Assembly (NCBI GenBank): GCA_007026445.1
Contig: VDMD01000062.1
Span: forward strand, 1 to 64,000
DNA: 64,000 bases
From: Schizophyllum amplum
Lineage: Eukaryota; Basidiomycota; Agaricomycetes; Agaricales; Schizophyllaceae
Direction of reading: 5' to 3'
The notes under the pieces are model-generated. The model searched no databases. It saw nothing but the letters and a program-made list of their open reading frames with translations, and was not told where the DNA came from. Positions 41,229 to 52,200 of this stretch are shown here, one piece after another; within the stretch, counting starts at the first letter, position 1, and the number at the start of each line of letters is the position of its first letter. A program made the position numbers and the translations under genes.

Positions 41229-43035
41229 ATGCGCGCCTTATCGATGTCGCTTCTCTTGCTTCTGGCACCTCTCATGTCCGTGTTAGCCGTCCCGACGAAT
41301 CAGTACGAGAATACGCAGGCCGTCTTTACGCGCCCGGAGGCCGCTAACTTCCTGCGCGCTGCTGGCCTGCCTGTACCGAATCCGACGAAGTCATTTTGGA
41401 TTGATAGCGCGCCGGACGCGAACCCCCTAGCCAAGGAGGGGAGTGAGGGGCCATTAACTACGGATGCGGATGTGTGCATCATTGGGTCAGGCATGACTGG
41501 CGTGTCGGCGGCGTATGCGTTCTCGAAGTTGGAAGAGGGATTGAAAGTGGTGATTCTGGAGGCGCGCGACTTCTGTAAGATCCTTTCTACTTATTTTGGA
41601 TGATATGTCAAGCTGATTGGACGGGTTTATAGGCTCTGCAGCAACTGGTAGGCGTCATGGGCTTTATCGCACAATTAATGCATGCTCAAAATCGAAATAC
41701 AGGTCGCAACGGAGGGCATTTGACGCCCGCCCTCACCGAGTATTTTGCTCAGAAGCAAGTATTGTACGGCACGGAGGAGACTCTGAAGGACTACGCGCTC
41801 GAGAACTACACGGCGTCGGAAATTGTTAAAGTCATTCACGAAAATGGTCTGGAAGATAAGGTGGACCTCGTTGAGGGCGGGCATATCACGCTCCTCGTCA
41901 CGGATATTGAGTACGAGGAAGCGAGGGCCGACTATGCGGCGGCGACGGCAGCCGGGCAGGACACCAGTGCCGTCACCTGGATGGCCGAAGAGGAAATGGC
42001 GAAGGTCAGCATGCCTGCGTCAATTCTTCGCGCTCGTTTATCGTCGTTCTCACGTTGTTATTTGTTTTCCGCTGTCCATAGACTCACGGCGTCTCCTTCC
42101 CTGCCGTGCGCATCCCCGCGCACAACCTCTGGCCGCTCAAGTTTGTAACCCAGCTCTTCCGCCTCGCTTCTCGTACACTCGACCTCTCGCTGCACACACG
42201 CACACCCGCTATCGCAGTCACCCCTGTTGATGCAGGCGAGCGGCGATGGTCAGTACAAACGCCCCGCGGCGCCGTAGCTTGCACCTCTGTCTTGCACGCC
42301 ACAAATGCCTACGCCAGTCACTTGTTGCCCCACCTCGCGGGCGCGGCGGGCATTGTGCCAACGCGCGGACACGTCGCCGCGCTGCGCGCCGCGGCGCCCC
42401 TCGAGGACCTCACTACGGCAAGCTGGGATAGCAATGAGGGCTCCGAGTATTGGTTCCCGCGGCCCCTGCGTCGGTCGGATAAGGAGAACACGACGAACCC
42501 GCTGGTCATCGTGGGAGGCGGGCGCGAAGTGGCGGTGCCTACGTACGAGACGGGCATTTACGACGATAGCACGATGAACGAGGTGGTGACTGCGGCGCTG
42601 CGCGACGTGTTACCGGGCCTGTTCCCTGAAAAGTATGAGAAAGGACGCGAGCCGGAGATGGAATGGACGGGGATTATGGGATTCACGAAGCTGGGCGTGC
42701 CATTTGTGAGTATCATATCTGTCAGTACGAATTGTCTGGCTCACTCACGATCCTCCCTACAGGTTGGCCCTGTGATTGACAAGACACGGGAGGATGCGCC
42801 GTCATACGAGGGGCAGTACATCTCTGCAGGGTACACAGGTCATGGAATGCCAAAGGCGTACGCCTGGTACGTTCAGCCTTTGTCATGCGATGTACGGCGC
42901 TCTGACACACTGTACAGTGGGGAGGCAGTGGCGTCAATGATTGTCGCAGATATGAAGAACGAGACATGGGAACAACCTGCTTGGCTTCCTCATAGATATT
43001 TGACGACGGCGAGGAATGGGCTGACGGGGCTCTGA
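41229..43035 (+). CDS. Secreted FAD-dependent oxidoreductase (DAO family)
   Basis: Flavoprotein of the D-amino-acid-oxidase-like superfamily. A signal peptide (MRALSMSLLLLLAPLMSVLA) predicts secretion or endomembrane location. The dinucleotide-binding motif is DVCIIGSGMTGVSAAYAFSK. The next conserved block, normally S-G-A-T-G-R-N-G-G-H, is assembled from three exons: ARDFC, a 15-nt microexon (41633-41647) coding SAAT, and GRNGGHLTPAL. Other blocks are VKVIHENGLEDKVDLVEGGH, RIPAHNLWPLKFVTQLFRLA, VLHATNAYASHLLPHL, WFPRPLRRSDKEN, EWTGIMGFTKLGVPF, and near the C-terminus YISAGYTGHGMPKAYA. GEAVASMIVADM follows the last intron. About seven exons. The substrate, possibly an amine or amino acid, is not predictable. 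Confidence 0.88.
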
Positions 43036-43293
43036 AGAGGCTGCATGGTGATAGGCGGTCGAGCGCCGCGTATCCCGAGTTTCAGGGTCAGCGAAAATGG
43101 CTGTAAATCCGCCTCCCTCGATGTGAGCAATGCGATTGCGTTGATCTTACAATATAAAGTAAGCGAGAGGCAAGTAGAAGAGAAGACATCATTTCCTGAT
43201 TGTGCACCTCTGGTGCACCTTCTTTCAACCGGTAAATATGTAGAAGTACAGAAGACTTGACACCATAGCTCGACTGCGTACATCAGGATTTCT

Positions 43294-43904
43294 TCAATAA
43301 CCTAGCACGATGACGACGGGTAACATTAACAGCGCCCAGGCGACGGACGGGGCTTGCATCGGTAGGGCGGCATCGCTGTCTCCACCAGCAGAAGTCGAAG
43401 ATGATGTGCTCGAGCTCGTTGAAGTCCCGCTTGAGCTGCTGCTTCCAGTAGATGGCACTGTGGCGGTGGCCGCGCTCGTCGTCGTTGAGACGCTGCTTGC
43501 GGACGTCCCCGTCGAGCTGGGGGTGATGACGGAGGACGATGACGAGCTGTCGCTTATGGTCCTCGTCGACGTCAGTGACGCAGGCGGGGACAGAGTGACG
43601 GGAATGGTCGAGGTTCCAGTATCGGTTGTGCAGGGGCCATGGTTAGTGGTTGACCTGGGTATGAGGGACCAAGTGATGATAGATTCACGGCGACGAACGA
43701 AATAGAGACATAGCACAGCGATAAAGAGAGTTTAGTTCGTACTTGGGTCCAGGAACAGAGGACGTACGATGAGTCAGATATGGAAATTAGGGTAGAGTAC
43801 ACGCTCGTGGGGAACTCCACGGTCTCCGTGTTCGTGTTCTGCGCACTGACGGCGCGTAGCACGCCGACAGTCACCAGCACTACAATTCCTTGCGCGATGC
43901 GCAT
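43294..43904 (-). CDS. Ser/Thr-rich GPI-anchored surface protein
   Basis: Small cell-surface protein. The ATG at 43904 gives a signal peptide MRIAQGIVVLVTVGVLRAVS, cleaved near SAQ, then NTETVEFPTSVYSTLISISD. An intron of about 60-100 bp near 43650-43740 joins a Ser/Thr-dominated exon (TNHGPCTTDTGTSTIPVTLS, then long SSSST runs). The C-terminus has a small-residue omega region (SAGGDSDAA) and a hydrophobic tail SVAWALLMLPVVIVLGY, as expected for GPI attachment. No enzymatic domain. An opposite-strand frame over the same bases is an artefact of the Ser/Thr codons. Confidence 0.68.
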
Positions 43905-44409
43905 TGTTTTTGATGTGTGATGTCCCACGTAGATGACGGACGCGAGAGGGAAGGAATGCTTGGATAAAGCGGCCTCACCGGTCACCGGTCACCCCGCGAC
44001 CACCTGATCACTGCTGGTCAGGTGAACGCGCCGCGCAAACTCTCCGAAGGAGAAACTGCCGGTGGCCTTGCTAGACGCGTCGAGCTCATGTATATGAGGT
44101 CCAGAGGAAGGGACATTGGAGTAGTCCAATCACGGTGAGATAGGACATGAAAGACGAGTTCAAGCTGTTTGTTTGTGCAAATCAAGCAAACAGTGAATAT
44201 TGATCGCGATCACTTTCCTCTTTCTTTCTCGTCACTTCATGTTCCTCTCGTGTTCCTTTCTTCATTCGTCTCTCGGTATCATCCTTCCTTCCGCATATAC
44301 TCAACGACGCTCTCAAGTGGCATCTCGTCTAACACTCTTTGCCATGGGGAATCCGGATGCGAAGGGACCTTTTCGCAGTCCTCTTTGCACGAACAAGCCT
44401 ACGCCGTCT

Positions 44410-44600
44410 CATCAGTCTTTTGGCCACACAATTGCGAGACATTTGGGGACTTACGAGGTTGAGCGAAGCTGCCGATGGTAACGTGGAACGTGGCCCAGCC
44501 TTTGGAGGCAGCGCGAAACGTTCGACGAGCTTGGGAGCTTGTCCGAATGGTTTCCGGAGGCTCGGACGGTTCCCGGAATGGTTCCTGTGAGCTCTGCAGG
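44410..44600 (+). repeat. Imperfect GCTCGG-rich repeat, inverted partner at 46240-46531
   Basis: Starts with CATCAGTCTTTTGGCCACAC (44410-44429), whose exact reverse complement is at 46512-46531. It is followed by degenerate units with words like GAGCTTGGGAGC, GGTTTCCGGAGGCTCGG and GGTTCCCGGAATGG. Confidence 0.55.
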
Positions 44601-45718
44601 TTTTCCGAAGTTTGGAACGTATTGAAAATAATTTGGGTAACCTTGCGAGTTGGCAATAATACTCTTTGTGTCCTCGCAACGTCCTACTCAAAAGCGCAGA
44701 AGCCGATGCGACGCTGTCGGCTGGTGCCGTGACTCCTGCGCTTTCCTACGCTGCACCCGCCGGTCTCAAGGTTTCACTGCTCCCTCAAGGTGCATTTTGC
44801 CCTTATGAATCTCCATGGTCAATTATCTACTCAAAGAATGAGCGCACTCAGGCTTGACGCCGGCGGCGATTACTCACCATATTCGGACAACAGAGAGCAT
44901 TCACCTGTGTCGGTGGAGACTCGCCTCACCTGAACTGCATGAGCATCGTTGAGCAGAAGACTCAGCGGCGGAGAACAACTCTTCTGGCATGCTGGTAGAG
45001 CTCGGTAGAGCGGTGTAAGTATGTAGTGTCTTGCGAGACGGTGCTTACATTGAATGCGGCCCCAGGCGTGATAAAGACGATCTGGACTCTGGAGGTCTCA
45101 GTCGGCAGCTGGCAGCTGCGCATCGAAATCAAGCAGGGACGCACTGCGCAGCGCTTGCGTTCATGCAGGAGCAACCGCTTGCTAAAGCTCTGTCAGTATT
45201 TATGTAACTCAGGCTCAGTGTCATGGTCAGAGGCACGTCGCGGTTATTGTGCTTCTTTTGGAACTTTTGGAAGCATCGGTCGCGATTAGTAAGCGGTGAC
45301 GTCACTTTGCGTCATCTACAGGGCGACAGACGGACAACGCGACCTTCACTTCTGCTTCTTCCTTCTTCCCCTCATGCCCTCCTCTTCGCCGCGACGACGG
45401 AGACACTCGTACTCGTCTTGCACGATAGCTGCAGCGCATCTTTAGCCGACCTGTCGACCTGGGATCGACGACGTCGAACTCGAGCGAAGAACAGTGCTCA
45501 ACGATCTCATCAGCTGCTTGCCACTCGACGCTCGGCCCTCGCCTGCGAAAGCGCTCGATCTTCTTGGCAGCTCAGGTCGATGTCTTCTACAGTCGATGTT
45601 TCTCGCCCACCATCAGTTTCTGTCCAGACGACGCAGGTCGACGGCCTGTACGTCCCTAGCAGAGGTTACGATCCGGTGAGCAGAAGGGGCCCTTCACCTT
45701 CAATCGCCCTGACGAGCT

Positions 45719-45738
45719 CATATATGCGCGCATATATG
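45719..45738. repeat. Perfect 20-bp palindrome
   Basis: CATATATGCGCGCATATATG equals its own reverse complement. It lies in the gene-poor region upstream of the second P450. Function unknown. Confidence 0.6.
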
Positions 45739-46239
45739 GTGCTTTGAAGGTCGGGACTGGTCACACGCGCCTGGCTCTCTCAAGACTCGCGGATCTAGGA
45801 AGCGTCTGGGCGCACGCTTGCATCACAAAGACCCATATAGTGAGCAGCTCCACAGTCGTACCTGCACATTTGACATAGTACTCATTTAGCCTCGACGCGC
45901 GCGTCTCAACCTAACAATTGACTTCTCACCACCCCCCTTATCCCGCTCGCACGCCGCTCAGCTGCATCACTTGGCCAAGCAGCGATCACTGCGATCTGGA
46001 GGTAGTCAGAAGAAGCAGACGAAGGTACGTGTTTCGAGTAAAGACGGAGAAGCGAATTGACACACTCACAATCCAGGCGACGAGTACGCGACCGACCGAC
46101 AGGCGAGACGCAGCCCTCATCGGAGCCTGGGGTTCTATGTAGGTTTTTGCATTCATATCGTTGCCGGTAGTACGCGTACAGACCACGCCTGTATCTTATA
46201 GCGATAATGCTACATCATATTGTTTTGCATTATCGAGCA

Positions 46240-46531
46240 CAGCGAGCAATTATGTCCCTCGGGAGGCCTTGAAAGCCTTCTAGACCTTCTGAGGGCCCGA
46301 CAGGCTGCTGTATGTACGAAGGCCGTGGAAACGTAGCGAGCCTCCCGAGCGCTGAAAAACCTGCCGGACCTACCGAGCTTCTGCAACCTGCCGAGCTTGG
46401 GTCAACGTGGCGAGTTTCACGCGAGCTCGTTATCATTCCTAACCGTGGATATGTAGTATAAGACTACTCGACGTTGGGAGACATTCCGGGCCTCCGACAA
46501 GCCTCGGGATGGTGTGGCCAAAAGACTGATG
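46240..46531 (-). repeat. Imperfect GCTCGG-rich repeat, inverted partner of 44410-44600
   Basis: Ends with the exact reverse complement of the 20-mer at 44410. It carries degenerate words such as CCTGCCGAGCTT and CCTCCCGAGCGC on the plus strand. Beyond the 20-mer the match to the partner is only textural. Confidence 0.5.
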
Positions 46532-46926
46532 CTGTCCATTACTCCAGCGCGGCGAGCACGTCCATCACGTCTCTCATTTCCCAAGACATGGAGTTGAGAC
46601 ATCCGGGGATGTTGAACGCTGAAATCCGGGAGTCTGAAGTAGGACATGGTCTCTGGTTTGCCATGCCGTTCGCGCAATGAATATTGTTCGATGTCGAGGG
46701 CCGAGGCTCACGATTAGACTGCAATTCAACAAAGTTACTCGAATCGCGAGCCCCCAATGGAGCTTTGAGCTGCCGACGTGCCTGACTTCTGGTGGGTCAA
46801 GCTCCACAAAACCTATGCTTAGCTGTTGGCGAGGTAGTATTCTCTATGGGTGCAGAACGGCCATAGAAACACGCGGTGTGGCCTTATCGATATGCCATTC
46901 TACTCGACCCTTTGCATCCTGCAACC

Positions 46927-49080
46927 ATGCTCCTCCTTTACGCGCAAGACATCGCTGTCTGTGTCCTTCTCTATGCTTTGTTTCTGCGCTTGAAGCGGTC
47001 CGGGAGAGCGCTGCCTCTCCCCCCCGGTCCTCCAGCCGAGCCGCTTCTTGGGCATATGCGCGTCGTGCCTTTGAAGGATACAGAGCGCGCATACTCTAGG
47101 TGGAGCAAGGAGTATAGTACGTTCGGCCGTTGACGGTATATCTATCATGGCAGCAAACTCACAATGTATTTGTGCAGACTCCGATGTCATTCATGTCAAC
47201 GTTCTCGGGCAGCCCATTATCGTCCTCCATAGCATTGGAGCGGCAACAGAGCTTCTTGAAAAGCGCGGCGCGATATACAGCGATCGGCCGCAATTTACGT
47301 TCTTTGACATGTGCGTACTGTTTCAATCGAGCCATTGTCCGGATACGATGCTTACACCTGAGCAGGTTCGGGTGGTACGAGGATCTGCTCCTCGTAGGGT
47401 CCAATGACCCTTCGTTCGCCCATCTCCGAAGGCAGTTCCAGAACTACTTCGCGAAGTCCGAAGTATCGCAATACGCTGCCGTCCAGATGAGTGAGGCGCA
47501 CAAGCTCGTCAAACGTATTATTGAAGACCCGGAGCGATGGCAAGACTACTTGCAAATGTGAGGATGTGATCGTATTTCGTGCGATAAACGCATCTCGATC
47601 TTGACTCTGCCAGGTTCAGCACCGCTATCATCATCCAGATTATCACCGGCCATGAGATCCAGACGCGCGACGATCCCTACCTGCAGATCGCCCACGATGT
47701 GTGTCAGACCTCACTCGGAGGAGGCCCAGTCGGTGCAACCGGCGTTGACCTTTGTCCATTCTGTACGTGAATACCACCGTTATACATCGCCACTGTTGTG
47801 CTGATCAAGCCAGTGCGCTACCTCCCCAGCTGGTGCGACCCAACAGGCTCTACAGCCTTCGTGCGTAAGTGGCGCTTCGCCATAGAAAGACTTTACAACG
47901 TACCGTATGAGCGCGTGAGCGCGGACGTGAAAGCAGGCATAGCACAGCCGTCGCTACTTCTGTCCGCCATGGCAGAGATGGAGGCGCAAGAGGAGGGGGA
48001 TAGGACAATGACGGAGGATCGGATCAAGGGATTGTGTGCAGCATCGTACGCGGGTAAGCCGTCTCGTCTAGCCAGGCTTGCTCGGAGAGACTGACGCCAT
48101 CTCCGCTCAATAGCTGGAGCGGATACTGTAAATTCTTTCTTTTTTCTATAGGATGGCCACATAATAATTGCGACTCAAAGACATTCAATACCCTTTTGAT
48201 TTTTGTTTTCGGGATTGTAAATCATCCTGAGGTCCAAGAGCGCGCTCGGGCGGAGTTGAACGCTGTCGTAGGGCCTGATCGGCTGCCCGATCTCGCCGAC
48301 CGGAAAGACCTGCCGTACGTCGAGCGCGTGATGCTAGAGAGCTTCAGGTAGGCCATTTATGATCAATGCCTCGCACATTTCTTACTCAACCTCTTGTAGA
48401 TTCTGGCCAGTCACACCCTTGGGTACGCCACTAGAATGCGCGAGGCAACGTCGTGCCCTGTGATAAATTTTGACCCAGGCGCGCCGCACAAGTCTACGGA
48501 GGACGACGTTTACAATGGAATGCACATCCCTAAGGTGCGCTTGATGATAAAGGTGACTTATCTAGTTACGCACATTGTGTCCCTAGGGATCTATCGTTCT
48601 CTTCAACATCTTCGCCATGACGCGCGACGAGTCCGTGTATGCAGACCCCTGGCATTTCGATCCCGATAGGTACCTCCCATGCGAGGAAGGCGGACGAGGC
48701 GAGCTATTGCCTTCCGCGCACTTTGGTTTTGGAAGACGGTGGGTTCCGAGATGATGTGCGCTTGAAGAACTCTGAATTCACACGCATCTTGCAGTATATG
48801 CCCAGGCCGCTTCCTTGGAGAGGCCTCCGTTTTCATTGCCATTGCAACGATGCTGCACGCACTTACCATCCACAAGGCCAAGGACGAGCAAGGGAACGAG
48901 ATCACGGTCGACCCGAGGACAGCGGTGTATACGACGGGACTTGCGAGGTACGCCTAGACTGCCATAACACCAGATGCAGTCTGTTGAATATAGCGAAGTC
49001 ACCCAGAGACCGTCCTTTGCAACATGCTACCGACGAGCGAACACTCGAAAAGGCTAGCAACGGCGTACAATTCCGCATGA
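46927..49080 (+). CDS. Cytochrome P450 monooxygenase, paralogue 2
   Basis: Haem monooxygenase closely related to the minus-strand P450 at 13418-15582 and with matching intron positions. Anchor LLLYAQDIAVCVLLYALFL; hinge LPLPPGPPAEPLLGHMRVVP; then VIHVNVLGQPIIVLHSIGAA, YSDRPQFTFFDM, WYEDLLLVGSNDPSFAHLRR, TGHEIQTRDDPYL and RYLPSWCDPTGSTAFVRKWR. The I-helix AGADT joins TFNTLLIFVFGIV. Also seen are E-x-x-R in YVERVMLESFR, the join PLG-APHKSTEDDVYNGM, WHFDPDRYLP and FGFGRR joined to ICPGRFLGEASVF (haem Cys). The last exon is HPETVLCNMLPTSEHSKRLA, with the stop at 49080. All catalytic landmarks are intact after splicing. The start at 46927 precedes the anchor directly. Confidence 0.9.
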
Positions 49081-49270
49081 TCCACGGCGAAGCAATGTCT
49101 ATGACTTACGCGCGACAGATGGCGAGCGACATAAGACTAGCTGTACTTTCAATCATTTGCCTCACTGCAGCCGAGATATGCACCTCTGTCCCCTCACCCT
49201 GCGCTCTTCCACCATTTGCAAACTGTTAGCGCCCACCATACACTGTCACCGAAATCCGTAACTAGAACGG

Positions 49271-52200
49271 TCAGGGTGAGGCCAGACGGTCGAGCAGCTT
49301 CCCGCGGTTGCGAATGTTGGTATTTGCCTTGCCACCCCAGCCTTTACTCCTGTTGCTGTTGCTGTTGTTGTTATTGTTGGTGCGCCCGCCGCGACCTTGT
49401 TCGTGATTTGGCGGCGCGCGGTCACCCAGACGGGACACCAATAATCCCTTGCTGTTACCCTGCGCCGGTATAGCGGGTGAATGGTACTCAGACACCAAGT
49501 TCCCTCCACGAGCTTCGTATTCGAGCAAGTCGTGTTTCGGAGCATCATGTGGCGGCGAGTGAGAATAGTCGTTGAAGTGATCGTTGCCGCTGTGGTAGGA
49601 CGGTCCCTCGTAAGACGACCGTCTGCCATCGTATACCGCGTTACTCGATGCCTGCGGAGAGACGGGCTCATCAACGTGGTTCGCGGCTGACCAGTCGCGA
49701 CGATCGCTATTACTCTGCGTTCGGGGTCGCTGCGCCGGACGCTCGCCGTGATCGTCCTCCCGCGGTCGCTTCTGACCCAAGGTATACGCGGGCGCCGACC
49801 GATGAGCATCGGTCGGATACGGTCGAGTACGCGACCTAGGCGACCGAGACGTAGTGCCGTACGAGTTCGGCGGTCGAGTGTAGGTCGGCGGAGATGGACG
49901 GTAGTGTCTGTCCTCTGATCGTATCGTTAGACTAGGGTTGGGCGGCCTACTCTGAGGGGCCATGTAACGCGACGGTGACCGTGGTGCGTACTTATCGGTT
50001 CCTAGGTTTGGCGCAGGATGGGCGTGGCCATAACGAGGTTCACTCGTGTATGACGAGAGCTGACCACCCGCTGCTTGTGCTCCCCAAGACTCGTGACGCG
50101 CGGTGCTTATAGACGCAGAAGGAGGGGGAGACAGCGGCGGTGTCTGCGGACCACGATGAATAGACTGCGACGCTGGCGGCCATACAGCTGCAGAGGACTT
50201 TGTAGCCGTCTGCTGCGATGCATTCGCATCCACGTTCGGCTGATGTCTCCGTCTATAAGCTGGTTTCGGCGCAGCTGCAGGCTGCGAACGAAAGCTCGAC
50301 GCGGCTGAGGGTGGCCGGGACTGATTATGGGTCGCTTCTCTCACGGCCGGGTGCGTGGACGATGGTCGCGCAGTGGTGAGCGAAGTCGATGGCCGACGCT
50401 CATCAGCCTTCGGCTGCGATTGTACAGAGGTCGGTGGCTGTTGCTGCTGTTGCTGGGCGGACTGCCACTGCTTCGACTCGACCTTCGTCGGAACCGGCGG
50501 AGCAGGCATCTTCTTCACGCCTCCCTCTTGCGGTGTGTGCCCGGATGAAGCCAGCGGTCGAGGAAGCGACGGTCCCGCATTATCCTGCTTGGCCAATCCA
50601 GCGCCCGAGGCTGCTCGGTCGGACATGATGCTGCTGGCAGCTTGCCAATTCGACGATGCATCCAGCGGGGCGCCACCTCCCTGCTTCGCGCCCATCGACC
50701 TCGTTTGGTTCCCCAGCTCTGTGACCGTAACAATGTCCTCAGGCGGCGTATCCATCCCCAGCTTGACGCTGCGGGACAGCAAACTCTCGCTGTACTGAGC
50801 CTCCCCCTTCTCCTTGATGCCGTCCGCCACCTTGTACGGCGCGGTCTTCGTCGACAGCGAGCTGCTGGGTGGTGTCTTCGAGGCGAGCAACGCGGGCGAT
50901 TGTGTAGCCGGCTTATGTTCCGCGGTGGCTGGCGCCAGAGGACCGACTGACTGCGCTTGCTGCGCACGTTTAGCGCGAATCTTTGCAGCTGCCTCTTGAT
51001 TGGCGCGTTCCTTGTCCTCCTGGACCTTCCTACGCTTCACGGCCTGCTGCCGCGTCAGTTCTGCGTAATGTTCGTCCTCACGTTGCTTCGCCTCCACCGC
51101 CGCGCGCGCTGCCACGAGTTTCTCCTGTTCGGCCTCTCGTTGCTTCGCCTCCTTCTCCGAAGCCAAGCGTGCACGGCGAGCCGTTTCCTCCCTGTCCGCC
51201 AATTCCTTCTGTGCTGCTGCCTCTCGCTGCGCCGCTGCCTCCAACTCCGCGACGGCCGGTGCCGCTAATGTCTTCCCCGAGGCCTGTCCCGTGGTCTCTT
51301 GTTCCATCACGACTGTCTCTCGATTGGGATGCTCTGCCCGCTCCATTTGCCGCTTCTGCGACCCCCGAGGTCGGGGGTCCCCGGGATCCGCATGAAGAGC
51401 CAGTGAATGGGTTGGAAGCGATTGAGCGAGTTGGGCAAGGATGGTTGAGTGGACGTTGTTTGTACCGTGCGGCTGAGGCGCGACTGGCGCGCCATCCGTC
51501 CGGGTCTGTGCGTGCTCATGCGTGCGAGCAGCGCCATCCTGATGCTGAATATGATGTTGTGGCAAAGCATCTGAGATGGATGGAGATAGTGCCGGCTGAG
51601 TCGCAGCTGACGGTTGGTGAGGTGCTGCCGAGGGCTGACCCGCCGTTGTCGAGGACTGATGAGTCGATTCCTGAAGTTGACGCGAAGCTGAAGGAAGCCG
51701 ATGTGATGGTTGACCTGACGCTGCCCCCATTCTAGCTTCCATGCGAGGCTGCGTGTCCTGGTCGATGTCCATAGGCACACTATAGTCGGCGTCGCCCAGT
51801 TGACGAGCAGCGCGCTGAAGACCAGCAGCGCCACCGGGAAGGCATGTGGCGTCGCTCCAAAGCCCAGCAGCGCCGTCCTGAAGACCAGCAATGTCGCGCG
51901 CAGGCCCAGCAGATGGCGCAAAGTTGGCGTCTCGTAAATCTCCGATGCATCGATTCGGACGCGCCAGGTCGCTATGAAGCAATGCCGCCCTCGACATCCA
52001 CTCCGTCTGCTGCGAAGCCGTCGTCGTAGACATAGCCAGTGGATCATTCGCACATCGCTGAGCCTCCTCCGCCATCTGTATCGCGTTGTACAGCGCATCA
52101 GACGACGATACAGCCGCCTCCTGCGCAGCCTCCGCCTCCTGTAAAACTAAACGCGCGGCAGCTACCGCAGACTGCGTCGCCGCGCGCGTCATCAGGCTCG

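Larger units (their letters stand above)
43905..46926. other. Three-kilobase repeat-rich region without supported genes
   Basis: No convincing gene. It contains an inverted repeat pair (around 44410-44600 and 46240-46531), a 20-bp perfect palindrome (45719-45738), and a CT-rich promoter-like stretch near 45340-45420 before a short frame (MSSTVDVSRPPSVSVQTTQ, ATG near 45584) that ends at a GTGAGC-like donor without an identifiable next exon. That frame may be a decayed gene's first exon. Confidence 0.45.

Noticed and set aside
43310..43705. 131-codon plus-strand frame rich in Val/Leu/Asp
   Set aside because: Opposite strand of the Ser/Thr-rich GPI protein, whose signal peptide and GPI tail support the minus strand.
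45223..45747. 174-codon plus-strand frame with CT-rich upstream sequence
   Set aside because: The first half is promoter-like and the second lacks a continuing exon; no recognisable domain. Mentioned only as a possible decayed first exon.
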